Shown: in pieces, positions 22,925-29,417 of the stretch
Position numbering within the stretch: the stretch's first letter is position 1
Layout of the letters: each line of letters opens with the position of its first letter
From: a virus
Virus record (IMG/VR): IMGVR_UViG_3300044695_002323
Location: 1-29,584 of that record
Reading direction: 5' to 3' (one strand)
DNA length: 29,584 nucleotides
Program-made: the position numbers and the translations under genes
The notes under the pieces: generated by a model
What the model saw: only the letters and a program-made list of their open reading frames with translations
Told to the model about the DNA's origin: nothing
The model's database searches: none

Positions 22925-23493
22925 AATTGTTCGAAGTATTTAGAGATTAACTGCTTCGCGTTCTCAATCTCGAGCGCATTGTGCCGGTATAGGTAGAGGT
23001 CGCTGAACTTACCAGACTGCTTCACCTTTGGCGGTATGCCGATGTAGTAAAAGTTCGCAGGGTTGAAGCCCATTAGCATCGAATACCATACCGCCTGAAC
23101 GTGGTTGAGGTGCCGTATCATATCCTCGGCGAATGCCTGCATCGTTGGAGCGCTTGTGGTCTTAACATCGGCAATGATGCCCTCGCTTATCCAGCACAAG
23201 TCCATCATTCCCTTCGCCTCGCGTTCAATGCCGTTTACCTCAATGCTTCCGAGCTTTATGTATTCGTGCTCCGATTCATTAAACAATCGCGCAAGCATCG
23301 GCAATTCGTTAATCGCTGTGTATACATTCTGAACCATTGGCGGCATCTGAATGAATGGCTGCTCCAGTAGGTCAAAGTGAAACGCAGCACCGGCATCGAG
23401 CGCGGCTTGTGCATAGCTTATATCGCCTGTATAGTGGCGTTTAATCCTACTCGCGCTCGTTGCTGGGTGTTTAATATATTCTTCGCGTGTCAT
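22921..23493 (-). CDS. RecB-type PD-(D/E)xK exonuclease
   Basis: A 190-residue nuclease. H39 in the early GAAFHFD segment, an acidic residue near E89-E92, D98 in KGMMDLCW, the DVKTT core (D109, K111) and Q133 in a helix make the usual RecB/lambda-exonuclease-like site. Phage enzymes of this size resect DNA ends for recombination. Its neighbours are a single-strand DNA-binding-like protein upstream and a VRR-NUC nuclease downstream, as in phage recombination modules. An annealing partner of RecT type is not evident, so it may be one of the unknown genes nearby or lacking. Confidence 0.8.
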   Translation of the reverse strand: MTREEYIKHPATSASRIKRHYTGDISYAQAALDAGAAFHFDLLEQPFIQMPPMVQNVYTAINELPMLARLFNESEHEYIKLGSIEVNGIEREAKGMMDLCWISEGIIADVKTTSAPTMQAFAEDMIRHLNHVQAVWYSMLMGFNPANFYYIGIPPKVKQSGKFSDLYLYRHNALEIENAKQLISKYFEQL

Positions 23494-23729
23494 TGGGTGA
23501 AGGTCTCAGTAAAATATTCTTTAGCCGTTTGCGAGCCTTCGATTAAGCCTTCAGTTTTTCCAGCGTTGTACATCATCATCATGTACTCGCGTTCAAGTAC
23601 TTTGGCAGTTTCAAATGCCTCGGTAATTGCTTCGCTAAAATTTACATTTGCTTCGTCATTTTCATAATACTCAATAAATATCTTGACCATTTGATCGTAG
23701 AAATAATTTGTTGCGGTTTGCTTTGTCAT
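23490..23729 (-). CDS. Small acidic helical protein, 79 residues
   Basis: Starts MTKQTATNYFYDQMVKIFIE, with many E and Y residues (NFSEAITEAFETAKVLERE). It overlaps the exonuclease start by four bases and the 140-residue gene by four. No family recognised; context suggests the recombination operon. Confidence 0.6.
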   Translation of the reverse strand: MTKQTATNYFYDQMVKIFIEYYENDEANVNFSEAITEAFETAKVLEREYMMMMYNAGKTEGLIEGSQTAKEYFTETFTQ

Positions 23730-24148
23730 TGCTTTGGTTCTTTGGGTTGTTTGGATTCTTTGAATTGTTCGATTTGTTCAAGTGATATGAATATTTGCAG
23801 CTCATGGCAGTACCTTGTAAAGAGTAACGGCTGGCCGTTCTCAACGATAAACTCACGCGGTATATTCCATGTCGAGAATTCATCAATGATGCGCACAATA
23901 TCGAATCGCGTTGCCTCTGTGATTAGCTTATGATTTAGTCCATAGGCATTGCGCTTAATTAGTAAGTGCTTCATCCGGCTGCGCTTAACGATTAATGTGC
24001 GAGTGCTCATGTTAATGTCACCAATATACCTATCGGTTGTGCTGTTGGCTAACTTAATCGACACCGTTAGCTTATCGTTATTGCGGTTCACGATAATCCT
24101 ATTGCCGCAAGTGTCATCCACGTAGGCTGAGTTTTCGTTGATTTTCAT
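23726..24148 (-). CDS. Unknown protein, 140 residues
   Basis: Starts MKINENSAYVDDTCGNRIIV. The N-terminal part is beta-rich (NDKLTVSIKLANSTTDRY); after about residue 70 comes a helical region (TRFDIVRIIDEFSTWNIPRE) and a low-complexity tail ending QPKEPKQ, encoded by imperfect CAAAGAA-type repeats. It overlaps neighbours on both sides. No family is recognised. Confidence 0.65.
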   Translation of the reverse strand: MKINENSAYVDDTCGNRIIVNRNNDKLTVSIKLANSTTDRYIGDINMSTRTLIVKRSRMKHLLIKRNAYGLNHKLITEATRFDIVRIIDEFSTWNIPREFIVENGQPLLFTRYCHELQIFISLEQIEQFKESKQPKEPKQ

Positions 24149-24312
24149 TAGATTTCCTCCCAGTTTTCAATTGGTTTGTAAACCCTATATCCAGCATCCT
24201 TAACCATTTGAATCGCAATGCTGAGCGTTATTACGCCATAGGTTTGATTTTCATTTTTTTGATCAGTAAGGTGTTTTTTAATTGAGACTGTTGGTCTGAT
24301 TTTTGTTTTCAT
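24148..24312 (-). CDS. Small unknown protein, 54 residues
   Basis: ATG 24312 lies two bases after the preceding stop and TAA at 24150-24148 overlaps the next ATG as TAATG. The product starts MKTKIRPTVSIKKHLTDQKN and continues ENQTYGVITLSIAIQMVKDA. It is basic at the start and mostly helical. The overlap with the next gene supports it. Confidence 0.6.
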   Translation of the reverse strand: MKTKIRPTVSIKKHLTDQKNENQTYGVITLSIAIQMVKDAGYRVYKPIENWEEI

Positions 24313-24314
24313 GT

Positions 24315-24974
24315 TTATCTGATTATTTGAGTTTTAGATTCGTAAAGTTCAATGCCATCGATGCTATCCACGCCGAGCTCCTTCATTGCTTTCGGCAGCC
24401 CGGTCAATAGGTCTTCAGCGGTTAGGTTGCCAAATGCAAATTGAACAGAGAGCACCTTCAACCAGTCGACCTCGCCATTGGTGCGCGCCTTAATCGTGGT
24501 GCGCACGTTCTTAGTGTGATTCGTCTCAACGCTGGTAGTGTATAGGCTATCAGTAAACGATGCCATAATATCGCCTATTGATTGCGCCTGCCGCATTGAT
24601 GCCTCTGCTTCGGCTTTCAACTTTGCCTCAGCCGCAGCACGTTCAACAGCAAGGCGCTCGTGGTAATCAATCATGCGCTGCTTCGCTGATTCGATAAACT
24701 CGTTAAGCGGTGCGATGCTCTCCTTTTCGAGCTTCATTAATTCCTTTTTGAAAGCATCGAGCGGCGTTGTTACTTCCTTGCGCGCTGATTCGATTGCCTT
24801 AACTGCATCGCTTATCTCCTTAACGCAAGCAGTCATCGCGTTGTATTCACTCACGTTGTTAATGAGTATGCCTTTATTCGCAGCGATTAGAGATTGCGCG
24901 TTTAATGTTTTAGGCGAATTAATCGCGATGTATATTTTCTCGATTGGTATTTGTACCTTTGTCAAAGTGTTCAT
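24315..24974 (-). CDS. Coiled-coil phage protein (DUF1351/Gp157-like form)
   Basis: A 219-residue protein. Residues about 45-130 are a long coiled coil (FKKELMKLEKESIAPLNEFI, then AAAEAKLKAEAEA) followed by a compact C-terminal domain with VDWLKVLSVQFAFGNLTAED. Similar proteins (DUF1351 or Gp157-type, by form) are common upstream of recombination genes and single-strand DNA-binding proteins in phages; their function is not firmly known. It lies directly after the SSB-like gene across an intergenic hairpin. Confidence 0.6.
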   Translation of the reverse strand: MNTLTKVQIPIEKIYIAINSPKTLNAQSLIAANKGILINNVSEYNAMTACVKEISDAVKAIESARKEVTTPLDAFKKELMKLEKESIAPLNEFIESAKQRMIDYHERLAVERAAAEAKLKAEAEASMRQAQSIGDIMASFTDSLYTTSVETNHTKNVRTTIKARTNGEVDWLKVLSVQFAFGNLTAEDLLTGLPKAMKELGVDSIDGIELYESKTQIIR

Positions 24975-24995
24975 GTTTGTTTCTATTAGTGTGAG

Positions 24996-25018
24996 AGGGG
25001 CGGCGCTTTACCGCCCCT
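24996..25018 (-). other. GC-rich intergenic hairpin after the SSB-like gene
   Basis: On the minus strand AGGGGCGG and CCGCCCCT pair over eight bases around a seven-base loop. No T run follows, so it is not a simple intrinsic terminator. It may slow ribonucleases or set expression of the gene ahead. Confidence 0.55.
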
Positions 25019-25030
25019 TATTTATTTCAA

Positions 25031-25696
25031 TTAATCCCAAGGTAAGTCATTCGCCGCTTTCTGCCCAAAGATATCGTCAATGTCCGGCAGCTCTTCAATG
25101 TTTTGCGGCGGTTTATTGAACGCTGACTTCTGCTCGTTGCGGCTCATTGCAATGTATTCATCCGATTCTTTAATCTTATCCTGAATGAACTCGGGCAGCT
25201 TAGAGAATACTTCCTGATCGTGCGCGGTTGGCGTGTAGGTAAATGCTTCGTTAATTGCTGCCGGGCATTCGTAGCCCTTCATCAGCGGCGCGAAGCTGAT
25301 AATGTTTGCGTAGGTGTTCTCGCCTTTCGTTACGTGAGCAATGTTAACCATTCCAGTTTTACCGAGCATCTTGAATATGTCGAGCTTTGCTGCCTCGGCA
25401 TCGCTTAACTTTTTACCAAGCCACGCCGAAAGGTCGCGGCGTAGTAATGCTTTCTCATTCATAGAGAGCGTGTAAATGCTGCGCACGTAATACGGCTGCT
25501 TGCCTTTCGCTTCATCGAATACTGCCAGCTCGGTAGGTAGCTCAAATAGCAATTGTACTTTTCGCTTTTTACCGGGAAAGTTACCGCCCTGCTCAGTGGT
25601 TCCGAGGTCAATGATTTGGTAGCAGCGTGCAGGGTAGCTGCCTTCGGGTGCGATTTGACGATTCGATGAACCGCCAATGGGTGCTGTTAAAGCCAT
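25031..25696 (-). CDS. Predicted single-strand DNA-binding protein
   Basis: A 221-residue protein starting MALTAPIGGSSNRQIAPEGS. Beta-rich N-terminal two-thirds are compatible with an OB-type fold, and the C-terminus is acidic and ends DLPWD, the kind of tip that binds partner proteins in SSB. It is upstream of the coiled-coil and exonuclease genes, the usual place of such proteins in phage recombination modules. The call is from form and context, not from a clear signature, so a recombination-assisting protein of another family is possible. Flanking intergenic hairpins could raise or stabilise its mRNA. Confidence 0.6.
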   Translation of the reverse strand: MALTAPIGGSSNRQIAPEGSYPARCYQIIDLGTTEQGGNFPGKKRKVQLLFELPTELAVFDEAKGKQPYYVRSIYTLSMNEKALLRRDLSAWLGKKLSDAEAAKLDIFKMLGKTGMVNIAHVTKGENTYANIISFAPLMKGYECPAAINEAFTYTPTAHDQEVFSKLPEFIQDKIKESDEYIAMSRNEQKSAFNKPPQNIEELPDIDDIFGQKAANDLPWD

Positions 25697-25721
25697 GATA
25701 TAAATGTTTAAGGGTTAAAGA

Positions 25722-26021
25722 TTAAAGATTGTCAGATTCGAGTGATTGGATAAGGTCGCGGTTGATGCCATCGATTACGCTGGTAAACCTATCAATGTAA
25801 TCAGCGCGAGATAGTGGCTCGAATAGTCGATGCTCAACTGGTACGCCCTCGAATTGCTCGCGGTGAAACTTACGCGCCATATTTGCTGCGCCTGAATCGC
25901 AGCGTGTGTGAATGCCCTTTTGGCATCCGTGTGAAACGAGCAAGGTCATAACACCGCTGAGGTGATCGTAATGGTAGAACTCTGTGCGCTCGTAGTTTTG
26001 AAATGTTGTGCTTGTGTCCAT
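25722..26021 (-). CDS. Unknown protein, 99 residues
   Basis: Starts MDTSTTFQNYERTEFYHYDH. It has several histidines and two cysteines (SHGCQKGIHTRCDSG), which could bind a metal, then a helical end. It has a leader with TTTAAGGG-type repeats and follows a hairpin. No family recognised; it is the second gene after the early promoter. Confidence 0.6.
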   Translation of the reverse strand: MDTSTTFQNYERTEFYHYDHLSGVMTLLVSHGCQKGIHTRCDSGAANMARKFHREQFEGVPVEHRLFEPLSRADYIDRFTSVIDGINRDLIQSLESDNL

Positions 26022-26032
26022 GTGTATAATTG

Positions 26033-26054
26033 TTTAAGGGTTTAAGGGTTTAAG
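26033..26054 (-). repeat. TTAAACCC tandem repeats in a leader
   Basis: On the plus strand TTTAAGGG occurs twice in tandem with a third partial copy; on the minus strand it reads as repeated CCCTTAAA before ATG 26021. Similar sequence recurs before ATG 25696. It may be an unstructured leader that helps ribosome loading where no Shine-Dalgarno is used. Confidence 0.5.
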
Positions 26055-26062
26055 AATGTATA

Positions 26063-26081
26063 GGGCGGTTATTAGCCGCCC
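26063..26081 (-). other. GC-rich intergenic hairpin before the 99-residue gene
   Basis: GGGCGG and CCGCCC on the minus strand pair over six bases around a seven-base loop. The stem is like that at 24996-25018, and no T run follows. It follows the 73-residue gene. Confidence 0.5.
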
Positions 26082-26088
26082 GTAATGG

Positions 26089-26310
26089 TTATGAAAATGC
26101 TGGAGCCATTGAGTAAGTACCTAAAGCCATAACATACTCGTTACCATTGTAGCCTACTTTTACTTTTTTGCGTACAATATCCTTGTAGCCTTTTACTTTA
26201 AGGGTTACAAAATCACCCTTGCGAGTTAGTACTTCGGCTGTAAAAACGCATTCTGAATCGCAAATGCTTACCGCCTTAATTGTTGTTCCTGCTTTAATTG
26301 TTGTGCTCAT
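26089..26310 (-). CDS. Small beta-rich protein, first gene of the early operon
   Basis: A longer frame reaches 26349, but that overlaps the promoter, so ATG 26310 is chosen, giving 73 residues starting MSTTIKAGTTIKAVSICDSE. It is basic and beta-rich (DFVTLKVKGYKDIVRKKVKV) like small SH3- or KOW-type domains, perhaps nucleic-acid binding. It is the first gene after a well-formed promoter and precedes the SSB-like gene. No family is recognised. Confidence 0.65.
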   Translation of the reverse strand: MSTTIKAGTTIKAVSICDSECVFTAEVLTRKGDFVTLKVKGYKDIVRKKVKVGYNGNEYVMALGTYSMAPAFS

Positions 26311-26338
26311 CGTGTAAGTGTTTAATTGTTTAACACTG

Positions 26339-26368
26339 CAAACATACAACCTTTATTTGAACCTGCAA
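26339..26368 (-). promoter_or_regulatory. Early-operon promoter
   Basis: TATGTTTG at 26346-26339 with TTG at 26368-26366, a 19-base spacer, on the minus strand: a near-ideal Bacteroidota promoter. It follows the AT-rich end of the preceding gene block and leaves a leader of about 25 bases before ATG 26310, so it probably drives the recombination-replication operon. Confidence 0.7.
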
Positions 26369-26423
26369 TACACGAACAAAGAAAAAAGCAAAAAAATTTA
26401 TAAAGTGCTGATTTACAACGGAA

Positions 26424-27068
26424 TTATTTTGCGCGACCAATTGCGAATCCTGTAATGCCACCAAGTGCGAAAGCGAATGCGCGTGTCTCATACCACTTCT
26501 TCGGCGGCTCGGGCACGATTATATTGTTCATGCCGGTAACGGTCACGTATGGGTTATCGATGCCAAGCCGAACAACCTTATCACGCTTACGCGATAGGAA
26601 GCCCTTACGCAGCGTATCTCCGATTGCAACGGTATAAGACACCGGAATGATAATTGAATCAATCTGGAGCCTCCCTGCGCGGCTTATTTGCCCACCTATC
26701 TCGAGCCACTTACCGGGCCGATGGAAGTATCGAGGCAATCTCATATGCGGGAAGCTGTCAATGTACACAGTCTCGCCGAGTTGAATCTCGGTCTTTACTT
26801 TGGTGCGCGTTTGGTAGCGTATCACCACCTCAGGCTCACGCAGCTCCAAGGCTCGCAGCTTGGTGCCTGCCGCTGCGAGCTGCACTCCTTGGCTGTGTAT
26901 TTTGCTGCTATCTCTCGCGATTCGCACCGCGTACTCATTGTTGAGCGAATCGAGATACATCGCATTGCTTTCAGCCTCGCCCAATGCCCCGCACGTGCGA
27001 AGCAATAGCAGCAATAGAAATAGGCATATTACTAATAGGCTGAGACTGGTTACGTTGCTTTGCTGCAT
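26424..27068 (-). CDS. Membrane-anchored protein, spanin-like candidate
   Basis: A 214-residue protein. Residues 9-26 (SLLVICLFLLLLLLRTC) are a strong N-terminal membrane anchor, followed by a helical coiled-coil-like region (residues 28-75) and a mostly extended part. A second hydrophobic stretch near the C-terminus (FALGGITGFAIG) could be a second membrane segment. It lies downstream of the lysozyme and holin-like genes and might act with them in lysis, for example spanning the periplasm. It resembles the spanin layout only in form; other envelope roles are possible. Confidence 0.5.
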   Translation of the reverse strand: MQQSNVTSLSLLVICLFLLLLLLRTCGALGEAESNAMYLDSLNNEYAVRIARDSSKIHSQGVQLAAAGTKLRALELREPEVVIRYQTRTKVKTEIQLGETVYIDSFPHMRLPRYFHRPGKWLEIGGQISRAGRLQIDSIIIPVSYTVAIGDTLRKGFLSRKRDKVVRLGIDNPYVTVTGMNNIIVPEPPKKWYETRAFAFALGGITGFAIGRAK

Positions 27069-27235
27069 AGGATTAGTTCGTTTAATCGTTTGAGGTACGT
27101 GCTCTTATCTCTGAGCTCGTTAAGCAATATATCGCCCGCCACCTTAATCGGCATCGACTTCTCGGCTATGTAAACTGCCAGCACCTTTACCAAGCGCTCA
27201 TCGCATTCGCAATCGGTGGCTGGTAGGTTGCTCAT
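27050..27235 (-). CDS. Small helical protein, 61 residues
   Basis: Starts MSNLPATDCECDERLVKVLA, with an early cysteine pair and helical remainder (ILLNELRDKSTYLKRLNELI). It overlaps the PAS-HisKA gene's end by four bases and the next gene by 19. No family recognised. Confidence 0.55.
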   Translation of the reverse strand: MSNLPATDCECDERLVKVLAVYIAEKSMPIKVAGDILLNELRDKSTYLKRLNELILCSKAT

Positions 27236-27798
27236 AATTGCCGCGTTGCTTTCTTTACCAATAGCCGAATCACATTGTCGAGCTTTTCAACGCTATCTTC
27301 GAGCATCTTCATCACGCCATCGCGTTCCTGATCGGTTGCCCACGTATGCTCGTTTATCATTTTCACCAAGCCGCCAATCGATGTCAATGGCTGACGAAGT
27401 TCGTGCGATAGGGTAAAGCGAAACTCTTCGAGTAGTATCTTTTGCCGTTCATATTCGTGGTTGCTGATGGAAGTAACATCGACCAATTGAATGCCGATGA
27501 AGTGCAGCATGTCAACAATGGCGTAAACATTCCACATATTGAAGCGCTCGGATGCAATCTTCTGTTTCGTCTTTGCGTATGCCCGAATCGGGTCGGGCGA
27601 TTTGCTTTGCGCCTTGCGAATGGCTGCAAGCAGTTCATCGCGGTCGCTGTCTTGCGCTGCAATGTCGAGTATGTTGCCGGGCTTTATGTGGCTTGAGTAT
27701 TCGCGGAATAGGTCATTCGTAGTGACGATGTTGCCATCCTTATCTGTAATCACATAGAAGAGGTCAATTGATGACTCAAGGATGTGCAGCGATGCCAT
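27232..27798 (-). CDS. PAS-HisKA protein lacking a kinase ATPase domain
   Basis: A frame open to 27861 exists, but ATG 27798 follows a promoter box and avoids the upstream gene, giving 188 residues starting MASLHILESSIDLFYVITDK. Residues about 5-110 look like a PAS sensor domain (FYVITDKDGNIVTTNDLF). Residues 126-146 form a HisKA H-box, FTLSHELRQPLTSIGGL, with phospho-acceptor candidate His132; helix two of the dimerisation domain follows (LEDSVEKLDNVIRLL). The protein ends there, without the N, D, F and G boxes of the ATP-binding domain, so it cannot phosphorylate itself. It could accept or divert phosphate from, or dimerise with, host kinases. Such a phage-encoded half-kinase is unusual. 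Confidence 0.75.
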   Translation of the reverse strand: MASLHILESSIDLFYVITDKDGNIVTTNDLFREYSSHIKPGNILDIAAQDSDRDELLAAIRKAQSKSPDPIRAYAKTKQKIASERFNMWNVYAIVDMLHFIGIQLVDVTSISNHEYERQKILLEEFRFTLSHELRQPLTSIGGLVKMINEHTWATDQERDGVMKMLEDSVEKLDNVIRLLVKKATRQL

Positions 27799-27802
27799 GC
27801 TG

Positions 27803-27835
27803 CAAAGATACGTTAAACCGAACGTAAATCCGCAA
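27803..27835 (-). promoter_or_regulatory. Promoter of the PAS-HisKA gene
   Basis: TATCTTTG at 27810-27803 with TTG at 27835-27833, a 22-base spacer. The box is only four bases before ATG 27798, which suggests a leaderless transcript. It lies inside the end of the upstream gene. Confidence 0.6.
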
Positions 27836-28205
27836 TTAATGAACGCCATGCAGGCATACATCCGAGCGCATACTTGATGGTAAGCAGCATCGTGAAGGTG
27901 AGCACAATTCCATTAGCAAGTATATCGTAATTCATAGGCGTTGGCATTTCCGGCTCGTTTCTTACAGCGTGAGTTTTCGGGATGTAATACGTGGCGGCTG
28001 GGTACAAAGATACATCACACGGCTGAATCGTGTCGAATGCTGTGAGCACTTTCGGCTTTGGCGGTTGCGCCATGACCGCCTGAAAGGATTCACGATTCGC
28101 CTGGGCGAATGAGGTGTCCACATCGGGCTGTTGCCACTGCATCTCATCGATGTTCACCTTATTATGGCGAACCACCTTTATTGTATCTCTTCTAATCTGT
28201 TGCAT
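27813..28205 (-). CDS. Membrane protein, 130 residues
   Basis: Starts MQQIRRDTIKVVRHNKVNID. The N-terminal two-thirds are soluble and proline-rich (VMAQPPKPKVLTAFD); a membrane segment follows near residues 96-115 (NGIVLTFTMLLTIKYALG). It overlaps the holin-like gene's end by 14 bases and ends beside the PAS-HisKA promoter. It could assist holin or lysis; no family recognised. Confidence 0.6.
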   Translation of the reverse strand: MQQIRRDTIKVVRHNKVNIDEMQWQQPDVDTSFAQANRESFQAVMAQPPKPKVLTAFDTIQPCDVSLYPAATYYIPKTHAVRNEPEMPTPMNYDILANGIVLTFTMLLTIKYALGCMPAWRSLIADLRSV

Positions 28206-28410
28206 CGCTTTTGGCTTTTGGTATGTACCCTGCGGCTAATAGTGCTGCAATTATGGCTGTTAATGTCTCGGCTGTTATCACTTTGAAGATAAGTAGGAAG
28301 ATGGACACCAGAATCATAAGCGAACCGATTGTGCCGCGCCAATGCTTCACAATCACATCAATAATCCGCCTTGGTTTGGTAGCCCTTTTCCGCATATCTA
28401 ATATACGCAC
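28192..28410 (-). CDS. Holin-like small membrane protein
   Basis: A 72-residue protein starting MRILDMRKRATKPRRIIDVI with a basic N-terminus and two close hydrophobic segments (TIGSLMILVSIFLLIFKV and TLTAIIAALLAAGYIP), ending with a charged tail. Small two-helix proteins beside a lysozyme are typical holins, which form membrane holes letting lysozyme out. It is the next gene after the lysozyme. Holin families are diverse, so the call rests on topology and position. Confidence 0.65.
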   Translation of the reverse strand: MRILDMRKRATKPRRIIDVIVKHWRGTIGSLMILVSIFLLIFKVITAETLTAIIAALLAAGYIPKAKSDATD

Positions 28411-28440
28411 ACGCCAGCGCGGCGTTGGGGCAAGATGCCG

Positions 28441-28899
28441 CTAAATATTACAAAGTGAGAAATAGAGATTTGCCTCTTCGCGGCGGCGGTTCGTTAGCCC
28501 TGAGAGCACCTTCCCGCCTGCCTTGTTCCAACGAAGGAATTCATCGAGGATGCTTGGGTCGGCTGAGTTGGCTTTTGCCTTCTTTAGCAGCGTTGACTTA
28601 ACCAACGCTCCAGTTCCTACGTTGTAGCTGAATGACACAAGCGCATCGAACTGGCATTGGTTAAGGTTAGGTAGGTGCTTATTTACGGCTGCCTCGAATG
28701 GGTCAAGCGTGGATAATAGCAATTGCGTTGCTTCCTTTTCGCCTGTCAACTTTTCGCCGAGTAAAACCTTCTTTCCGTTCGCATGGCGCGTGCTGCCGTA
28801 GCCTATGGTGGGCACTCCGGCGGGGCATAGGTATGAACTAAGCCGCAAGCCCTCATACTTCTTAATCAGGTTCAGACCGAGAAGCGAGGTGCTGCGCAT
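28441..28899 (-). CDS. T4-type lysozyme (GH24 endolysin)
   Basis: A 152-residue muramidase that cuts the glycan strands of peptidoglycan. KKYEGLRLSSYLCPAGVPTI at 13-32 and GYGSTRHANG give the GH24 signature with Glu16 as catalytic acid, Cys25 at the Asp position (seen in many phage lysozymes with YLCPAG) and Thr31, spacing E-x8-C-x5-T. The C-terminal helical lobe is complete (LVSFSYNVG and RRREEANLY). No signal peptide or SAR anchor is seen, so release must depend on the holin-like protein next door. It starts two bases after the fibre-like gene. Confidence 0.9.
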   Translation of the reverse strand: MRSTSLLGLNLIKKYEGLRLSSYLCPAGVPTIGYGSTRHANGKKVLLGEKLTGEKEATQLLLSTLDPFEAAVNKHLPNLNQCQFDALVSFSYNVGTGALVKSTLLKKAKANSADPSILDEFLRWNKAGGKVLSGLTNRRREEANLYFSLCNI

Positions 28900-28901
28900 T
28901 G

Positions 28902-29405
28902 TTAAAGGATTAAGTATTGCGCAACAATTGAGGCCGCCATTGTATCTGCGGCAGTGTCCGATTCAAAGCTGCATTGCATTAAATCGGTGTTTGTAATATC
29001 AGCCTGAACAAAACTTATACTAAATGATAACGCAGCTACTGATGGGAAAGCAACAAAAGTACCTATCAACTCCTCCCTATCAGTAAACGCAGTTGATATT
29101 GGCAAACTTAAATTAAAGGATGTTTCAGTTTCTCCTGTGTCTAACTGAACTATTAATTTAATTGAAACGGTAACAATATCCCCCACTCTTGAATACAACC
29201 CTCCTTCAATTGTTATGGTTGAATTATTTGTTTCATTGCTTACCACAGGCGTATACGTACCACTCGCAAACTGCGGCATCCCTGAATAGATGTCTTGAAC
29301 CTCAATCTGCTTGCTGGTATTGCTGCTTGTATCAACGATGTAGAAGATGTCATCGCTTGCTGCCGTTGCTAAGGGTGTTAGGTCGGTTACTTTTACGCCT
29401 GCCAT
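28902..29405 (-). CDS. Fibre-like or attachment protein, beta-rich
   Basis: A 167-residue protein starting MAGVKVTDLTPLATAASDDI. The N-terminal TPLATAASDDIFYIVDTSSN segment is typical of phage tail or head fibre N-termini, where it docks onto the virion. The rest is beta-rich with many T, S and V (TVSIKLIVQLDTGETETSF), and its DNA (28.9-29.2 kb) is more AT-rich than the neighbours, as host-recognition genes often are. It has its own TAACTTTG promoter and lies just before the lysozyme. Confidence 0.65.
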   Translation of the reverse strand: MAGVKVTDLTPLATAASDDIFYIVDTSSNTSKQIEVQDIYSGMPQFASGTYTPVVSNETNNSTITIEGGLYSRVGDIVTVSIKLIVQLDTGETETSFNLSLPISTAFTDREELIGTFVAFPSVAALSFSISFVQADITNTDLMQCSFESDTAADTMAASIVAQYLIL

Positions 29406-29417
29406 AGTTTTTAGTTT

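Noticed and set aside
26385-26410. T-run after the 214-residue gene as terminator
   Set aside because: There is a run of T on the minus strand but no stable stem in front of it.
27799-27861. Longer start for the PAS-HisKA protein
   Set aside because: It would overlap the upstream gene and its promoter, and the added hydrophobic residues do not belong to the PAS fold.
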